From contig CAKPIS010000001.1 of the NCBI GenBank assembly GCA_934162425.1, positions 124,001 through 188,000 of the forward strand: a DNA stretch of 64,000 nt, in the 5' to 3' direction. The notes beneath the pieces are model-generated. The model was not told the origin of the DNA, did not search any database, and saw nothing but the letters and a program-made list of their open reading frames with translations. A program made the translations under genes and the position numbers. Origin of the DNA: an uncultured Bacilli bacterium (GTDB taxonomy: Bacteria; Bacillota_I; Bacilli_A; RF39; UBA660). Every line of letters starts with the position of its first letter. The first letter of the stretch is position 1. Shown here in pieces: positions 36,783-45,589 of the stretch.

Positions 36783-38810
36783 TTACTTTTTATAATCACA
36801 TGAACTACACTTTATATTTTCATCTTTATCTATAACCAAAAGACTATTACATTCTGGACATAAATCTCCAGTAGGCTTATCCCAAACAGCAACCTTGCAT
36901 TTAGGAAAGTTACCACATCCATAGAATATTTTACCCTTTTTAGTTTTTCTTTCAACTATTATTCCACCGCATTTAGGGCACTTACAAACCTCTATTAATG
37001 GGGCTTTTTCTTTAGGCTTTATGTATTTACACTCAGGATATCCAGAACATGCTTCAAATTTACCATACCTACCGTTTTTAATAACCATAGGTTTACCACA
37101 GTTAGGACATACTTCCCCCGTTACTTCATCTTCCTTTTTTTCCATCTTATCAAAAGCATTTTCTACTTCAGGTTCAAATTCCTTATAAAATGACTCTAGA
37201 ATTTTATACCACACTTTCTTACCTTCTGCTATCTTATCTAAGTCTTCTTCCATCTTAGCAGTATATTCAACATTTATTAAATCACTAAAGAACTCTTGTA
37301 ATTTATCTGTTGTAGTTATACCAATTTCAGTTGGATTAAGTTTTTTATCTATTATCTTTACATAACCTCTTTGTGTTAATGTTGAAATAGTCGAAGCATA
37401 AGTTGATGGTCTTCCTATCCCTAAATCTTCCATAGCTTTAATTAATTTAGCTTCAGTATATCTAGCTGGTGGTTTAGTAAAATGTTGTTCTTTTAAAACT
37501 TCATTGCTAATTAATTTATCCCCAGCAGAATATTTAGGAAGCACTTTATCTTCTGATGATTCAAATTTGCTATAAACTTTTAAATAACCATCAAACGAAA
37601 GTTGTTGACCAGTTGTTTTAAAACTAGTATTGTTATTATCTAAAGTTATCGTTGTTGCATTAACAAGTGCATCGCTCATAAGTGATGCAAGAGCTCTAGC
37701 ATAAATAAGCTCATATAATTTATACTCATCTTTTGTCAAATATTCTTTTACACTTTCTGGTGTTCTATTAATACTTGATGGTCTAATTGCTTCATGAGCA
37801 TCTTGTACGTTTTCTTTTTTCTTAGTCTTTTTAACATGTCCAATATATTCTTTACCATAAGTGTTTTCTATATACGCATAACTTGATTTAATAAACTCAT
37901 CAGATAATCTTACAGAATCAGTTCTCATGTATGTAATTAAACCTATAGTATCAGACTTTATATCTATACCTTCATATAACTTTTGAGCTACTTGCATAGT
38001 TTTTTTAGAAGAAAAACCAAGTTTTGATATAGCTTCTTGTTGCATAGTAGAAGTAATAAATGGATATTTTGATGACTTCTTCTTTGGTTTTGTTTCATAA
38101 TTAGATACAATAAATTCTTTATTTAAGCTATTTATTACATCATCTGCATCACTTTCACATTTTAACTCTGCCTTATTTCCATCAATTAAGTCTAAATCAG
38201 CATCTAAATCGTCAAATTTAGCTGTTACACTCCAGTATTCTTCTTCGTTAAATGCTTCTATTTCTCTTTCACGGTCAACTATTAGTTTAAGAGCAACTGA
38301 TTGAACTCTTCCAGCAGATTTACCACCTGTTTTAGATTGCATAAGTTTGCTTAATCTAAAACCAATTATTCTATCTAGTATTCTTCTAGTTTCTTGTGAA
38401 TGAACTAAGTCATCATCTATTTTTCTAGTATGATTAAATGCATCTTTAACAACATTTTTTGTAATTTCATTAAATACTACTCTTTCATAATCATCATCTT
38501 TTAATTCTAAAGCATCTTTTAAATGCCAAGAAATAGCTTCTCCCTCACGGTCAGGATCGGTTGCAAGATAAACTTTTTTTGATGCTTTTGCATCTTTTTT
38601 TAATGCTGTAATATCTTTTTTCTTACCTTTAATAGGTTCATATGTAGGCTCAAAGTGATTTTCTATGTCAACTCCAAAGCCATACTTTCCTTTTGTTGCA
38701 AGATCCCTTATATGTCCTTTACTAGAAACAACTTTATAGTCACTGCCTAAGTATTTTTCAATTGCTTTAGTTTTAGTTGGAGACTCAACTATTACTAAGT
38801 TTTTGCTCAT
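36783..38810 (-). CDS. topA: DNA topoisomerase I
   Basis: 675 residues. It relaxes negative supercoils. A TOPRIM domain (KNLVIVESPTKTKAIEKYLG ... ATDPDREGEAISWHL), the active-site Tyr in LITYMRTDS and three C-terminal four-Cys zinc modules (CPNCGKP, CPKCGG, CPECNS) are present, the last module short. AAGGAGG precedes the ATG. It follows rnhB by 17 bases. Confidence 0.97.
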   Translation of the reverse strand: MSKNLVIVESPTKTKAIEKYLGSDYKVVSSKGHIRDLATKGKYGFGVDIENHFEPTYEPIKGKKKDITALKKDAKASKKVYLATDPDREGEAISWHLKDALELKDDDYERVVFNEITKNVVKDAFNHTRKIDDDLVHSQETRRILDRIIGFRLSKLMQSKTGGKSAGRVQSVALKLIVDREREIEAFNEEEYWSVTAKFDDLDADLDLIDGNKAELKCESDADDVINSLNKEFIVSNYETKPKKKSSKYPFITSTMQQEAISKLGFSSKKTMQVAQKLYEGIDIKSDTIGLITYMRTDSVRLSDEFIKSSYAYIENTYGKEYIGHVKKTKKKENVQDAHEAIRPSSINRTPESVKEYLTKDEYKLYELIYARALASLMSDALVNATTITLDNNNTSFKTTGQQLSFDGYLKVYSKFESSEDKVLPKYSAGDKLISNEVLKEQHFTKPPARYTEAKLIKAMEDLGIGRPSTYASTISTLTQRGYVKIIDKKLNPTEIGITTTDKLQEFFSDLINVEYTAKMEEDLDKIAEGKKVWYKILESFYKEFEPEVENAFDKMEKKEDEVTGEVCPNCGKPMVIKNGRYGKFEACSGYPECKYIKPKEKAPLIEVCKCPKCGGIIVERKTKKGKIFYGCGNFPKCKVAVWDKPTGDLCPECNSLLVIDKDENIKCSSCDYKK

Positions 38811-38827
38811 ATATATGCCTCCTTATG

Positions 38828-39469
38828 TTATTGATTTTTATCTAAATATTCTTTAACAGGCCCATATGTGTGCCTATATCCGTCAATTATACCATATTTA
38901 TTTAAAAGTTCAATGTGTTTTTTTGTCGGATATCCTTTATGTTTAGCAAAAAGATATTCTGGATGTTTTTTATCTATATCATACATTATTCTATCTCTAG
39001 TTACTTTAGCTATTACAGAAGCTGCTGCAATTGTAATACTTTTAGCATCTCCTTTAATTATTTTTTCATGAGGAATATCTATATAGCCATCAAGTGGCAT
39101 AGCATCAGTTATTATATAATCAGGCTTTATATTTAAGCTATTTGTTGCTCTTATCATTCCTATTCTTGATGCTTCATATATGTTTATTTCATCAATTTCT
39201 TTTGCTGAAACAATTGATACTCCAACACTTAATGCTTTTTCCATTATAATTGGATAGTATTCTTCTCTTTTCTTTTCAGTTAACTTTTTAGAGTCATTTA
39301 AGCCTTCTAAAACAAAATCATGAGGAAGTATCACAGAAGCACAAACTACTGGACCAAAAAGAGGCCCACGACCTGCCTCATCACATCCTGCGATATTTTC
39401 ATATCCTTTATTCCACAACTCTTTTTCATATTTATATAGATCTGCCGTTTGTTTTAATTCTTTCTTCAT
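38828..39469 (-). CDS. rnhB: Ribonuclease HII
   Basis: 213 residues. It removes RNA from RNA/DNA hybrids. The catalytic acidic residues are in GCDEAGRGPLFGPVV, the D of ITDAMPLDG and a later Asp in RDRIMYDID. It overlaps the preceding unknown gene by 38 bases, implying coupling. The position between rbgA and topA is the standard Firmicutes order. Confidence 0.96.
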   Translation of the reverse strand: MKKELKQTADLYKYEKELWNKGYENIAGCDEAGRGPLFGPVVCASVILPHDFVLEGLNDSKKLTEKKREEYYPIIMEKALSVGVSIVSAKEIDEINIYEASRIGMIRATNSLNIKPDYIITDAMPLDGYIDIPHEKIIKGDAKSITIAAASVIAKVTRDRIMYDIDKKHPEYLFAKHKGYPTKKHIELLNKYGIIDGYRHTYGPVKEYLDKNQ

Positions 39470-40055
39470 TTTTCTTTTTTTCTCTTTCTTTTATTGTTTC
39501 ACGTAAAAACCATCTTTTAGAATAAAAATCCAAGCGATATTCAATATTTTGTTTCTTTTCATCATATGTTTCACCTACACCATACACGCTAACTAGATTA
39601 CTAAGAGTTGGAACAAAACGACTCTTTTGATAATCTGGATAATAATCTTCTAAAAATTTAGCCTCATCAGCAGTAAGTGCATAAGAAGAAATCTTATGTT
39701 GTCTTTGCATAATGTTAGAATTTAAATACAAGTTTCTTAAAAAAACACTCATAATATTATCTAGTTTTAAACCATTTGTTTTTCTTGATATTTCACTAAG
39801 TAACCCAGTTTTATTCCAAACGTATGCAACAACTGCAATATCTTCCTTTTTTCTTAAAATTATTGATCTGTTTTTTGAAATCAATTCATTAATTAAGTCT
39901 TTTGGGATGCCAGTATAAGAAAATGTTCTATATATAAATTCTATCTTATCTATAACTTCCTCATTAGGTACTTTTTCTCCTATAGCCTTGAAAGTTAATT
40001 GTAATAATCTTATTTGTTCTGCAGTAAATCCATTATTTTCTAAATATTCTATCAT
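39432..40055 (-). CDS. Hypothetical protein between rbgA and rnhB
   Basis: 207 residues, helical, no membrane segment, with a strongly basic C-terminus (KEREKKKNEERIK). It has GAGG upstream, inside the rbgA end, two bases after rbgA, and overlaps rnhB by 38 bases. I do not recognise it. Such tight embedding in a ribosome-biogenesis/RNase operon suggests a conserved role in RNA or ribosome handling for this lineage. Confidence 0.7.
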   Translation of the reverse strand: MIEYLENNGFTAEQIRLLQLTFKAIGEKVPNEEVIDKIEFIYRTFSYTGIPKDLINELISKNRSIILRKKEDIAVVAYVWNKTGLLSEISRKTNGLKLDNIMSVFLRNLYLNSNIMQRQHKISSYALTADEAKFLEDYYPDYQKSRFVPTLSNLVSVYGVGETYDEKKQNIEYRLDFYSKRWFLRETIKEREKKKNEERIKTNGRSI

Positions 40056-40057
40056 TT

Positions 40058-40975
40058 TTATACCTCATCAAACGTAATACGTCCTATTCTTCCTTCTCTT
40101 AAATCTTTTATAATTAGATAAGATACTTTATCATAGTCAACTTCGCCACCAGATATTAAGCATCCTCTTTTTCTTCCAATTATATCATACGAACTTATTA
40201 TATCATCAGAATCAAAATTCTCAATACCAAATCTTTCTACTAGACACTTTTTATACTTTTTATTTAACATGTCAAGTATATAGCAAGCAACTTTACCTTT
40301 AGGTAATATTTCTTCTTTTATCGCAGAAAAGCATGCCAAGTTATAGCTTTGAATTTCATTATCAAGTTTAGGCCATAATATTCCAGGTGAATCTAACAAT
40401 TCTAAGTCTTTGTTAATTCTAATCCAAGATAATTTCTTTGTAACACCAGGTTTATCTCCTGTAACAGTAGCATTTTTACCTACTAAACGGTTAATAAGTG
40501 TTGACTTACCAACATTTGGTATACCAACTATTAAAGCCCTATAAGCACGTTTTTTAAGTCCTTTAGCTAGTCTTTTATCATCTAATTCTTTTAATAATTC
40601 CTTAGTTTTAGTAAATATATCAGATATACCTTTATTATTAGTTAAATCGGTTAAAACAACTTTATATCCTAAAGATTCATATTTTTTAGCACAAAGCTTT
40701 GTTTTTTCTATATCACATAAATCAATTTTAGTCATAATTATTATTCTAGGTTTATTACTAATTAAATCATCTATGTCCTTTATTTTAGAAGAAAATGGTA
40801 TCCTAGCATCAACCACTTCATAGACTATATCTACCATATTTATATTTTCTTTAATAAGTCTTCTTGTTTTAGCCATATGGCCTGGGTACCAGTTGATACT
40901 CGTTGATGGTAAACTTTTTGTATCTTCGTTCATTTTTTTATACTTTCTCATTTCTCTTTTTTGGTACATATCCAT
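40058..40975 (-). CDS. rbgA: Ribosome biogenesis GTPase RbgA (YlqF)
   Basis: 305 residues. A circularly permuted GTPase: NWYPGHMAKTRR at the N-terminus, G4 TKIDLCD, G1 GIPNVGKSTLIN, G3 DSPGILWP, then a helical C-terminal domain. It acts late in 50S subunit assembly. AAGGGAAGTG lies upstream. It is 5' of the rnhB-topA group. Confidence 0.96.
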   Translation of the reverse strand: MDMYQKREMRKYKKMNEDTKSLPSTSINWYPGHMAKTRRLIKENINMVDIVYEVVDARIPFSSKIKDIDDLISNKPRIIIMTKIDLCDIEKTKLCAKKYESLGYKVVLTDLTNNKGISDIFTKTKELLKELDDKRLAKGLKKRAYRALIVGIPNVGKSTLINRLVGKNATVTGDKPGVTKKLSWIRINKDLELLDSPGILWPKLDNEIQSYNLACFSAIKEEILPKGKVACYILDMLNKKYKKCLVERFGIENFDSDDIISSYDIIGRKRGCLISGGEVDYDKVSYLIIKDLREGRIGRITFDEV

Positions 40976-41013
40976 TATTTATCACTTCCCTTTTAGTAAA
41001 AACTTTTTTATAA

Positions 41014-41215
41014 CTATTTTTTATAATAATTTAATTTCTCTTTACTTAAATATTTTTTAGTTATTACTACATCAGTTTCTAATATTTTTCCAAGATGTAA
41101 GTCCCATATTTTCTTTTTCTGAATCTGCTCTATTATATATTATCTCTGCAGCAGTTTGGTGAGAAACCGCATAGTGCATTTTATTTTGTACTTTTTTACA
41201 CTTAGTTCGTTAAAC
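41014..41215 (-). pseudogene. RhuM family C-terminal remnant
   Basis: The minus strand encodes VQNKMHYAVSHQTAAEIIYN, then RADSEKENMGLTSWKN, which matches the conserved C-terminus of virulence RhuM-family proteins. A shift then leads to KILETDVVITKKYLSKEKL before a TAG at 41014. Upstream, another shift at an A-tract (near 41192) precedes NELSVKK. It is the missing 3' part of the rhuM fragment at 42043-42549, separated from it by about 0.85 kb. Confidence 0.8.
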
Positions 41216-41354
41216 ATACATTTTAATTAACCACAATACACTTGGTTACACTTTAATTCACTATAAATAATTACAAATTAGTATCTAAATTGTATCTAAA
41301 TGCTATTGTTAAATATTTCAAAATACTAGAATTTCTTATTTTATTAGATATTTT

Positions 41355-41634
41355 TTATATCTTACTTGTATGCCTTTGTCTTTTTTTAAGTTTGAATGTT
41401 ATAAATTCTTCAGTGTCACTTCTAATTATTAAATCTTTTAACAATTGCTATCATCTTCTTTGCCTGAAATATTAATTTTCCATAATTGATAATTATCCAT
41501 TTTTAAATTAACACGATATCCAACTACAATTATAATAATTATCTGACCATTTTAGATTTTTAGATCTTAGTTTTTTACCTTTTTTCTTCGTAATGAATAT
41601 CTTCAAATCCAGCTACTATAATTCCTTTACTCAT
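41355..41634 (-). pseudogene. Decayed small gene downstream of the 41627-41953 ORF
   Basis: An ATG at 41634 overlaps the end of the upstream ORF by 8 bases and starts MSKGIIVAGFEDIHYEEKR before a stop. Other frames then continue with KKLRSKNLKWSDNYYNC, YRVNLKMDNYQLWKINISG and LLKDLIIRSDTEEFITFKL. The pieces look like one broken reading frame with several frameshifts. Family not recognised. Confidence 0.5.
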
Positions 41635-41953
41635 TACTACTTACCTTGCTATCTAAACATTTTAAAATTCTAACTGCTTCTTTTCTATCCTTATTTTTTT
41701 CTTCTTCTGATAAATCATCATACTTGGTATTCATTTGTTTTGTCCATCTATCTACAAATTCTTTAGGTATTGTTAGACTTCCATCGCTATTTGTCTTACA
41801 TTTACTAAAAAGATGTTTTTGCCATCTTGACCATCTGTCGTGCTCATAATCAGATAATTTTTCTATTATATCGTCGTTCTTCATTAATTTGCCTGTCCTC
41901 ATTTTTTTACTTATTTTATTTAATTCTTCTTTTACTTCTTCTAAATTAAGCAT
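41627..41953 (-). CDS. Phage-type small protein (EHxRW ... RWxxQMNT motif)
   Basis: 108 residues, intact, with GGGAG nine bases before the ATG. The core DYEHDRWSRWQKHLFSKC, DGSLTIPKEFVDRWTKQMNT and LSEEEKNKDRKEA strongly resembles small proteins found in phages and accessory regions, sometimes labelled RyR-domain; I am unsure of the formal family. It lies between two halves of a broken rhuM, so it probably arrived with the inserted DNA. Confidence 0.7.
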   Translation of the reverse strand: MLNLEEVKEELNKISKKMRTGKLMKNDDIIEKLSDYEHDRWSRWQKHLFSKCKTNSDGSLTIPKEFVDRWTKQMNTKYDDLSEEEKNKDRKEAVRILKCLDSKVSSNE

Positions 41954-42042
41954 ATTTCTAATCTCCCTTTCATTTCATAATTTATCTGTTTCTTTTTCAT
42001 CAATAAATTTTTTTCAGTCATTCTTACTATCATCACTTTCTT

Positions 42043-42549
42043 TTAAATATCAGTTGAAGTTGCCATAAATAAATCTGTAATTTTTTGATAAGTCATTCTT
42101 TCACTTACCCTAATTGTTTTAATGCGTTCTAATAATTCATCAAAATACTTAGAAACATATTTATTTTCTTTTATAAATCTTTCATCATTTAAAGCAAATT
42201 TCTTTATCATATATTCTTTTAATACTTTAGTAGCCCATATTCTAAACTCTGTTACTTTTTTTTGAATTAACATAATATACAACTACAATTATAGCATCTA
42301 AATTATAAATTATTGCATTATATTTTTTCCAGTATCAGCAGTTAACGAGCATTTCTTGGCAACTGAATCTTTATTTAATTCATTATCTTGAAATATATGT
42401 TTTAAATGTAGGCTTATATTATCTGTTGAACACTCGAAAACTTTTGACACTCCTTTTTCAGATAGTCATAATGTTTCTTCTTTGCATATTGCATCTACTA
42501 TAATGGCGCTATCACTATTTTTATATATAATTAAGTTATTATCTTCCAT
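42043..42549 (-). pseudogene. RhuM family protein, N-terminal and middle part, broken
   Basis: From the ATG at 42549 the minus strand reads MEDNNLIIYKNSDSAIIVDA, then an in-frame TGA where the family has Trp (ETxWLS), LSEKGVSKVFECSTDNISL and DSVAKKCSLTADTGKN. A shift gives YNAIIYNLDAIIVVVYYVNS, and another at an A7 tract gives VTEFRIWATKVLKEYMIKKF to FMATSTDI (42043). All match RhuM proteins. The C-terminus lies at 41014-41215. One stop, several frameshifts and an insertion make it non-functional. Confidence 0.82.
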
Positions 42550-42611
42550 AATATATTTTTTATCATCAATATCACTTTTTGATATTTATTTTTTCTAACA
42601 GAATTTTTAAT

Positions 42612-42893
42612 TCATTCATCAAAATCTCTATCGCACTTTAATATTATTTCATTATCTTTTTTACTATATTTATATGAATAACACAAATCATAATCTCCTA
42701 CTGCATTGCCTTCACTTGTATAATACGAAAAATGTCCATCTTCACCAAAATAAATAGTTTCTACTACAGTATCTTCATTCCTAATCCAAGTTCCATTAAA
42801 ATCATATTTATTTTTACAACCAGCTAATATAAGTATACTAAATACTATTACAATTATATAATTATCATATTTTTTATTAAACATATACTTCAT
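42612..42893 (-). CDS. Small lipoprotein, probably truncated
   Basis: 93 residues. The lipobox ILILAGC (about residue 20-26) is followed by a lipocalin-like motif (YDFNGTWIRNEDTVV, FGEDGHFSYYTSEG, NEIILKCDRDFDE). It stops at a TGA, after which the same frame remains open for about 30 codons (IKNSVRKNKYQK). Comparison with the expected length of such small lipoproteins suggests truncation. It is embedded in the decayed region beside rhuM. Confidence 0.6.
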   Translation of the reverse strand: MKYMFNKKYDNYIIVIVFSILILAGCKNKYDFNGTWIRNEDTVVETIYFGEDGHFSYYTSEGNAVGDYDLCYSYKYSKKDNEIILKCDRDFDE

Positions 42894-42897
42894 TCAT

Positions 42898-43629
42898 TTA
42901 TTTTTTCTTAATTTCAATAGCTAATACTCCATATTTTTCTTGTTTTTCCTTAGAATAATATTTTTCCATATCATGATAGTTAGTTGTTTCATCTTTTTCA
43001 TATCCCAAAGAAATATTATCAAAACATTTATATAATTCTTCAAATGAATTGTAGTGATATAAGTTAATAACTTCACATTTTATCTTTTCATTATTTTTTA
43101 TATTAGTAAATTCTATAATATCATTTATCTTGATAGATTTTCTTTTCTCATCATATAATCTCATTTCAATAGTTTTAGTACCATTTTTTATTTTAACAAA
43201 TGGTTCATCATGTAGTTTCATTTTGTGCATAGTATAATTGCTTAATAAGTTATATAATTCTTTTTTATCATAATGCCAATAAATAGTTTTAACAAACTTA
43301 TCAAGATTGCACCACTTATAATCAATGCTTTCTTCGTTTAGTATGATATCATTGTCATCTACATATGAGATAAATACATGTTCAGTGCATTTTTTTCCTA
43401 ACGAATTATAATTAAAAGTTGTATTTAAATCAACTATTTTATTTACTACTAAGTTAGTTTCTTCTTTAACTTCTCTTTTTACAGTACTATATAAATCATC
43501 GTCTATACTCTCTTTAGCACCTGTTACAGTATACCAAAAAGATTTATGAAACTGTGGATCATTACTACTTCCAATTAGCAATAAAAGCTTATTATCTTTA
43601 TTAATTATAAATGTTAATATTTTCTCCAT
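42898..43629 (-). CDS. NUDIX hydrolase fused to an ASCH domain
   Basis: 243 residues from the ATG at 43629 (GGAAGAG in the lepB end; a TTG at 43647 overlaps that site). Residues 1-130 are a NUDIX fold with the box TGAKESIDDDLYSTV-KREVKEET; the first Glu of the box is Asp. Residues about 140-243 resemble an ASCH/PUA-like domain (MHKMKLHDEPFVKIKNGTKT, EMRLYDEKR, IIEFTN). So a possible RNA- or modified-nucleotide-linked NUDIX enzyme. It lies one base after lepB. Confidence 0.85.
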   Translation of the reverse strand: MEKILTFIINKDNKLLLLIGSSNDPQFHKSFWYTVTGAKESIDDDLYSTVKREVKEETNLVVNKIVDLNTTFNYNSLGKKCTEHVFISYVDDNDIILNEESIDYKWCNLDKFVKTIYWHYDKKELYNLLSNYTMHKMKLHDEPFVKIKNGTKTIEMRLYDEKRKSIKINDIIEFTNIKNNEKIKCEVINLYHYNSFEELYKCFDNISLGYEKDETTNYHDMEKYYSKEKQEKYGVLAIEIKKK

Positions 43630-43630
43630 A

Positions 43631-44149
43631 TTATTTAACTCTTCCAATTTTAGTTAATGGAAATATTCTATATGATACACTTCCTAATATATCTTCTTTT
43701 TTAATTAAACCAAGTATTCTAGAGTCAGCTGAATTACTTCTATTATCACCAACTACGAAATACATATCTCCTGGTATATTTAAATATCCAAGTGTTTCTA
43801 ATTTAAAATCATCAGTACCAGTTTTGCCATAGGTATCTTCTATTAAAAAACCATCAATATATAAATTCCCATCTTTATATTCAACATGTTCTCCAGGAAG
43901 TCCAATTACTCTTTTAATAAGTTTTTCACCATTATACTTAAGTACAACTACATCAAATCTTTTAATATCATTTAGTTTATAATCAAGTTTATTTAATATA
44001 ACTACATTATTATTATAAAGTGTATCTTCCATTGATTGTCCATCAACTACAGCTGGAGTTACTATAAAGCTTCTAATTAATACAACTACTATAACTACTA
44101 TAATATATGGATATATTTTTTTTATTAATTCTTTAGTTTTTCTACTCAT
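43631..44149 (-). CDS. lepB: Signal peptidase I
   Basis: 172 residues from the ATG at 44149, chosen because GGAGG lies six bases upstream. One N-terminal membrane helix (about 13-32), catalytic Ser in DGQSMEDTL, general-base Lys in LIKRVIGLPGE, and the C-terminal GDNRSNSADSR box. It cleaves signal peptides of exported proteins outside the membrane. It follows rplS by about 90 bases. Confidence 0.96.
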   Translation of the reverse strand: MSRKTKELIKKIYPYIIVVIVVVLIRSFIVTPAVVDGQSMEDTLYNNNVVILNKLDYKLNDIKRFDVVVLKYNGEKLIKRVIGLPGEHVEYKDGNLYIDGFLIEDTYGKTGTDDFKLETLGYLNIPGDMYFVVGDNRSNSADSRILGLIKKEDILGSVSYRIFPLTKIGRVK

Positions 44150-44240
44150 ATTTGACCTCCAAATATTAAATATCATACTAATACTTATTTTATCACGCTG
44201 TAATTTTAATGTAAATACCAAAAAAACTAAAGCATAAGCT

Positions 44241-44579
44241 CTAGTTTCTTTCTTTTAACTTAAATTGACCAACTACATCTCTTGCATAGTATAACTTAGC
44301 TCTTCTAGCTTTACCTTTTCTAGTTACTTTAATAAAGTCTAGTTTTGGTGAATGAACTGGAAATGTTCTTTCAACACCAACACCACTAGATATTTTACGT
44401 ACTGTAAAAGTTTCAGATATACCACTACCTTTACGAGAAATAACTATTCCTTCGTAAGCTTGTACTCTTTCTTTTTTACCTTCAATAATCTTAACACCAA
44501 CATTAACAGTGTCACCAACTCTAAATTCAGGTATAGTTGGGTTTAGTTGTTCACTTGTAATTTTTTCAATTTTGTTCAT
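44241..44579 (-). CDS. rplS: 50S ribosomal protein L19
   Basis: 112 residues with the L19 signature ([51 protein letters not shown]). It sits at the 30S-50S interface. It has its own promoter and a structured leader, separate from trmD. Confidence 0.97.
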   Translation of the reverse strand: MNKIEKITSEQLNPTIPEFRVGDTVNVGVKIIEGKKERVQAYEGIVISRKGSGISETFTVRKISSGVGVERTFPVHSPKLDFIKVTRKGKARRAKLYYARDVVGQFKLKERN

Positions 44580-44613
44580 AATTTTCTAGTCTCCCTTTCA
44601 TATATATATAACC

Positions 44614-44656
44614 AGCAATCATGCATAAATAATTTAAAAGTTTGTATCGGATTGCT
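44614..44656 (-). promoter_or_regulatory. Structured 5' leader of rplS
   Basis: In the leader, AGCAATC and GATTGCT pair (7 bp) across about 29 bases, between the promoter and the SD. It is a candidate L19 autoregulatory leader; the class is not confirmed. Confidence 0.45.
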
Positions 44657-44670
44657 TTTTGAACATTATG

Positions 44671-44699
44671 ATTTTAACACAATATTTATTTTTGTGCAA
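44671..44699 (-). promoter_or_regulatory. rplS promoter
   Basis: TTGCAC (44699-44694), 17-base spacer and TAAAAT (44676-44671) on the minus strand. It overlaps the 3' end of the upstream unknown gene. Confidence 0.7.
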
Positions 44700-45585
44700 G
44701 TTTTATTTTACTTTCATTTAACTTTTTATCATCTTCATACCTTTTATTTTGATTTAGTCCAGATACTATTTTATTTATTAAAGATATTTTAAATGACTCA
44801 CTCATATCATCTAATGATGATATAGCATATAAAAATTCTTCTGCTGTTTTAAATCTATTAATTAATGAAGCATCTATATCCGCTACTGCATGTAACATAT
44901 AATATGCATCACCTAATTCAAAAATTTTATCAGTTAATTTAGCTATGTCTGCACCTATTATATCCTTAGCAAATAAATATATATAATGAGAATTATTAGT
45001 ACTTATTAATTTTTCTTCTAACTTTTTAACGTCAAACGAATTACTTTTACTAGCATAATCATATATTAACTTAGCATCTAAACTTTCTAAAGCAACGTTT
45101 TGTATATATGATTCATTAACTATATTTGAATTAACATAATTATAATGAACAAGCATTTTAACAAATGAAATTCTTCGTTCTTTAGATTTAGCAAGTTTAT
45201 TTATAATGTATTCTTCATCTATTAAGTTCTTATTATATAAGTAAATTATAACAGATGAATCATTATAATAATAATCAAAACACATATTTACTAATTTTTC
45301 TAATTTATCTTTTGATATACAAGATATAAATGAATTAATATAAAGAAGTCTAGCTAAATAAGTAGTTGCGTTCTTTGATATAAAGTAATCTGCTATTTTA
45401 TCTAAATTTTCTTTCTTAGAAAATAGAGGAACTGATGCAACTATAGTTTTTTTATTATATTTATTTAATAGTTCATCTAATAAATCATCTTCATCATATT
45501 TACCATTTAACTTATTTACTATTTCATCACAACTTTTAGCTTTACATATTATTTTATTAATTATATATTTATCATGTTTATTCAT
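44686..45585 (-). CDS. Hypothetical helical protein between trmD and rplS
   Basis: 299 residues, no signal or membrane segment. It is helical, with repeated hydrophobic/charged units (LLYINSFISCISKDKLEKLV, IIYLYNKNLIDEEYIINKLA, YIYLFAKDIIGADIAKLTD) that suggest an alpha-solenoid. I do not recognise the family. It begins four bases after trmD, so it is in the trmD operon, a position where other Firmicutes have rplS directly. Confidence 0.7.
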   Translation of the reverse strand: MNKHDKYIINKIICKAKSCDEIVNKLNGKYDEDDLLDELLNKYNKKTIVASVPLFSKKENLDKIADYFISKNATTYLARLLYINSFISCISKDKLEKLVNMCFDYYYNDSSVIIYLYNKNLIDEEYIINKLAKSKERRISFVKMLVHYNYVNSNIVNESYIQNVALESLDAKLIYDYASKSNSFDVKKLEEKLISTNNSHYIYLFAKDIIGADIAKLTDKIFELGDAYYMLHAVADIDASLINRFKTAEEFLYAISSLDDMSESFKISLINKIVSGLNQNKRYEDDKKLNESKIKLAQK

Positions 45586-45589
45586 AAAT

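Noticed and set aside
41290..41475. Plus-strand 61-codon open frame in the decayed region
   Set aside because: No ribosome site and low-complexity hydrophobic sequence; minus-strand remnants explain the DNA better.
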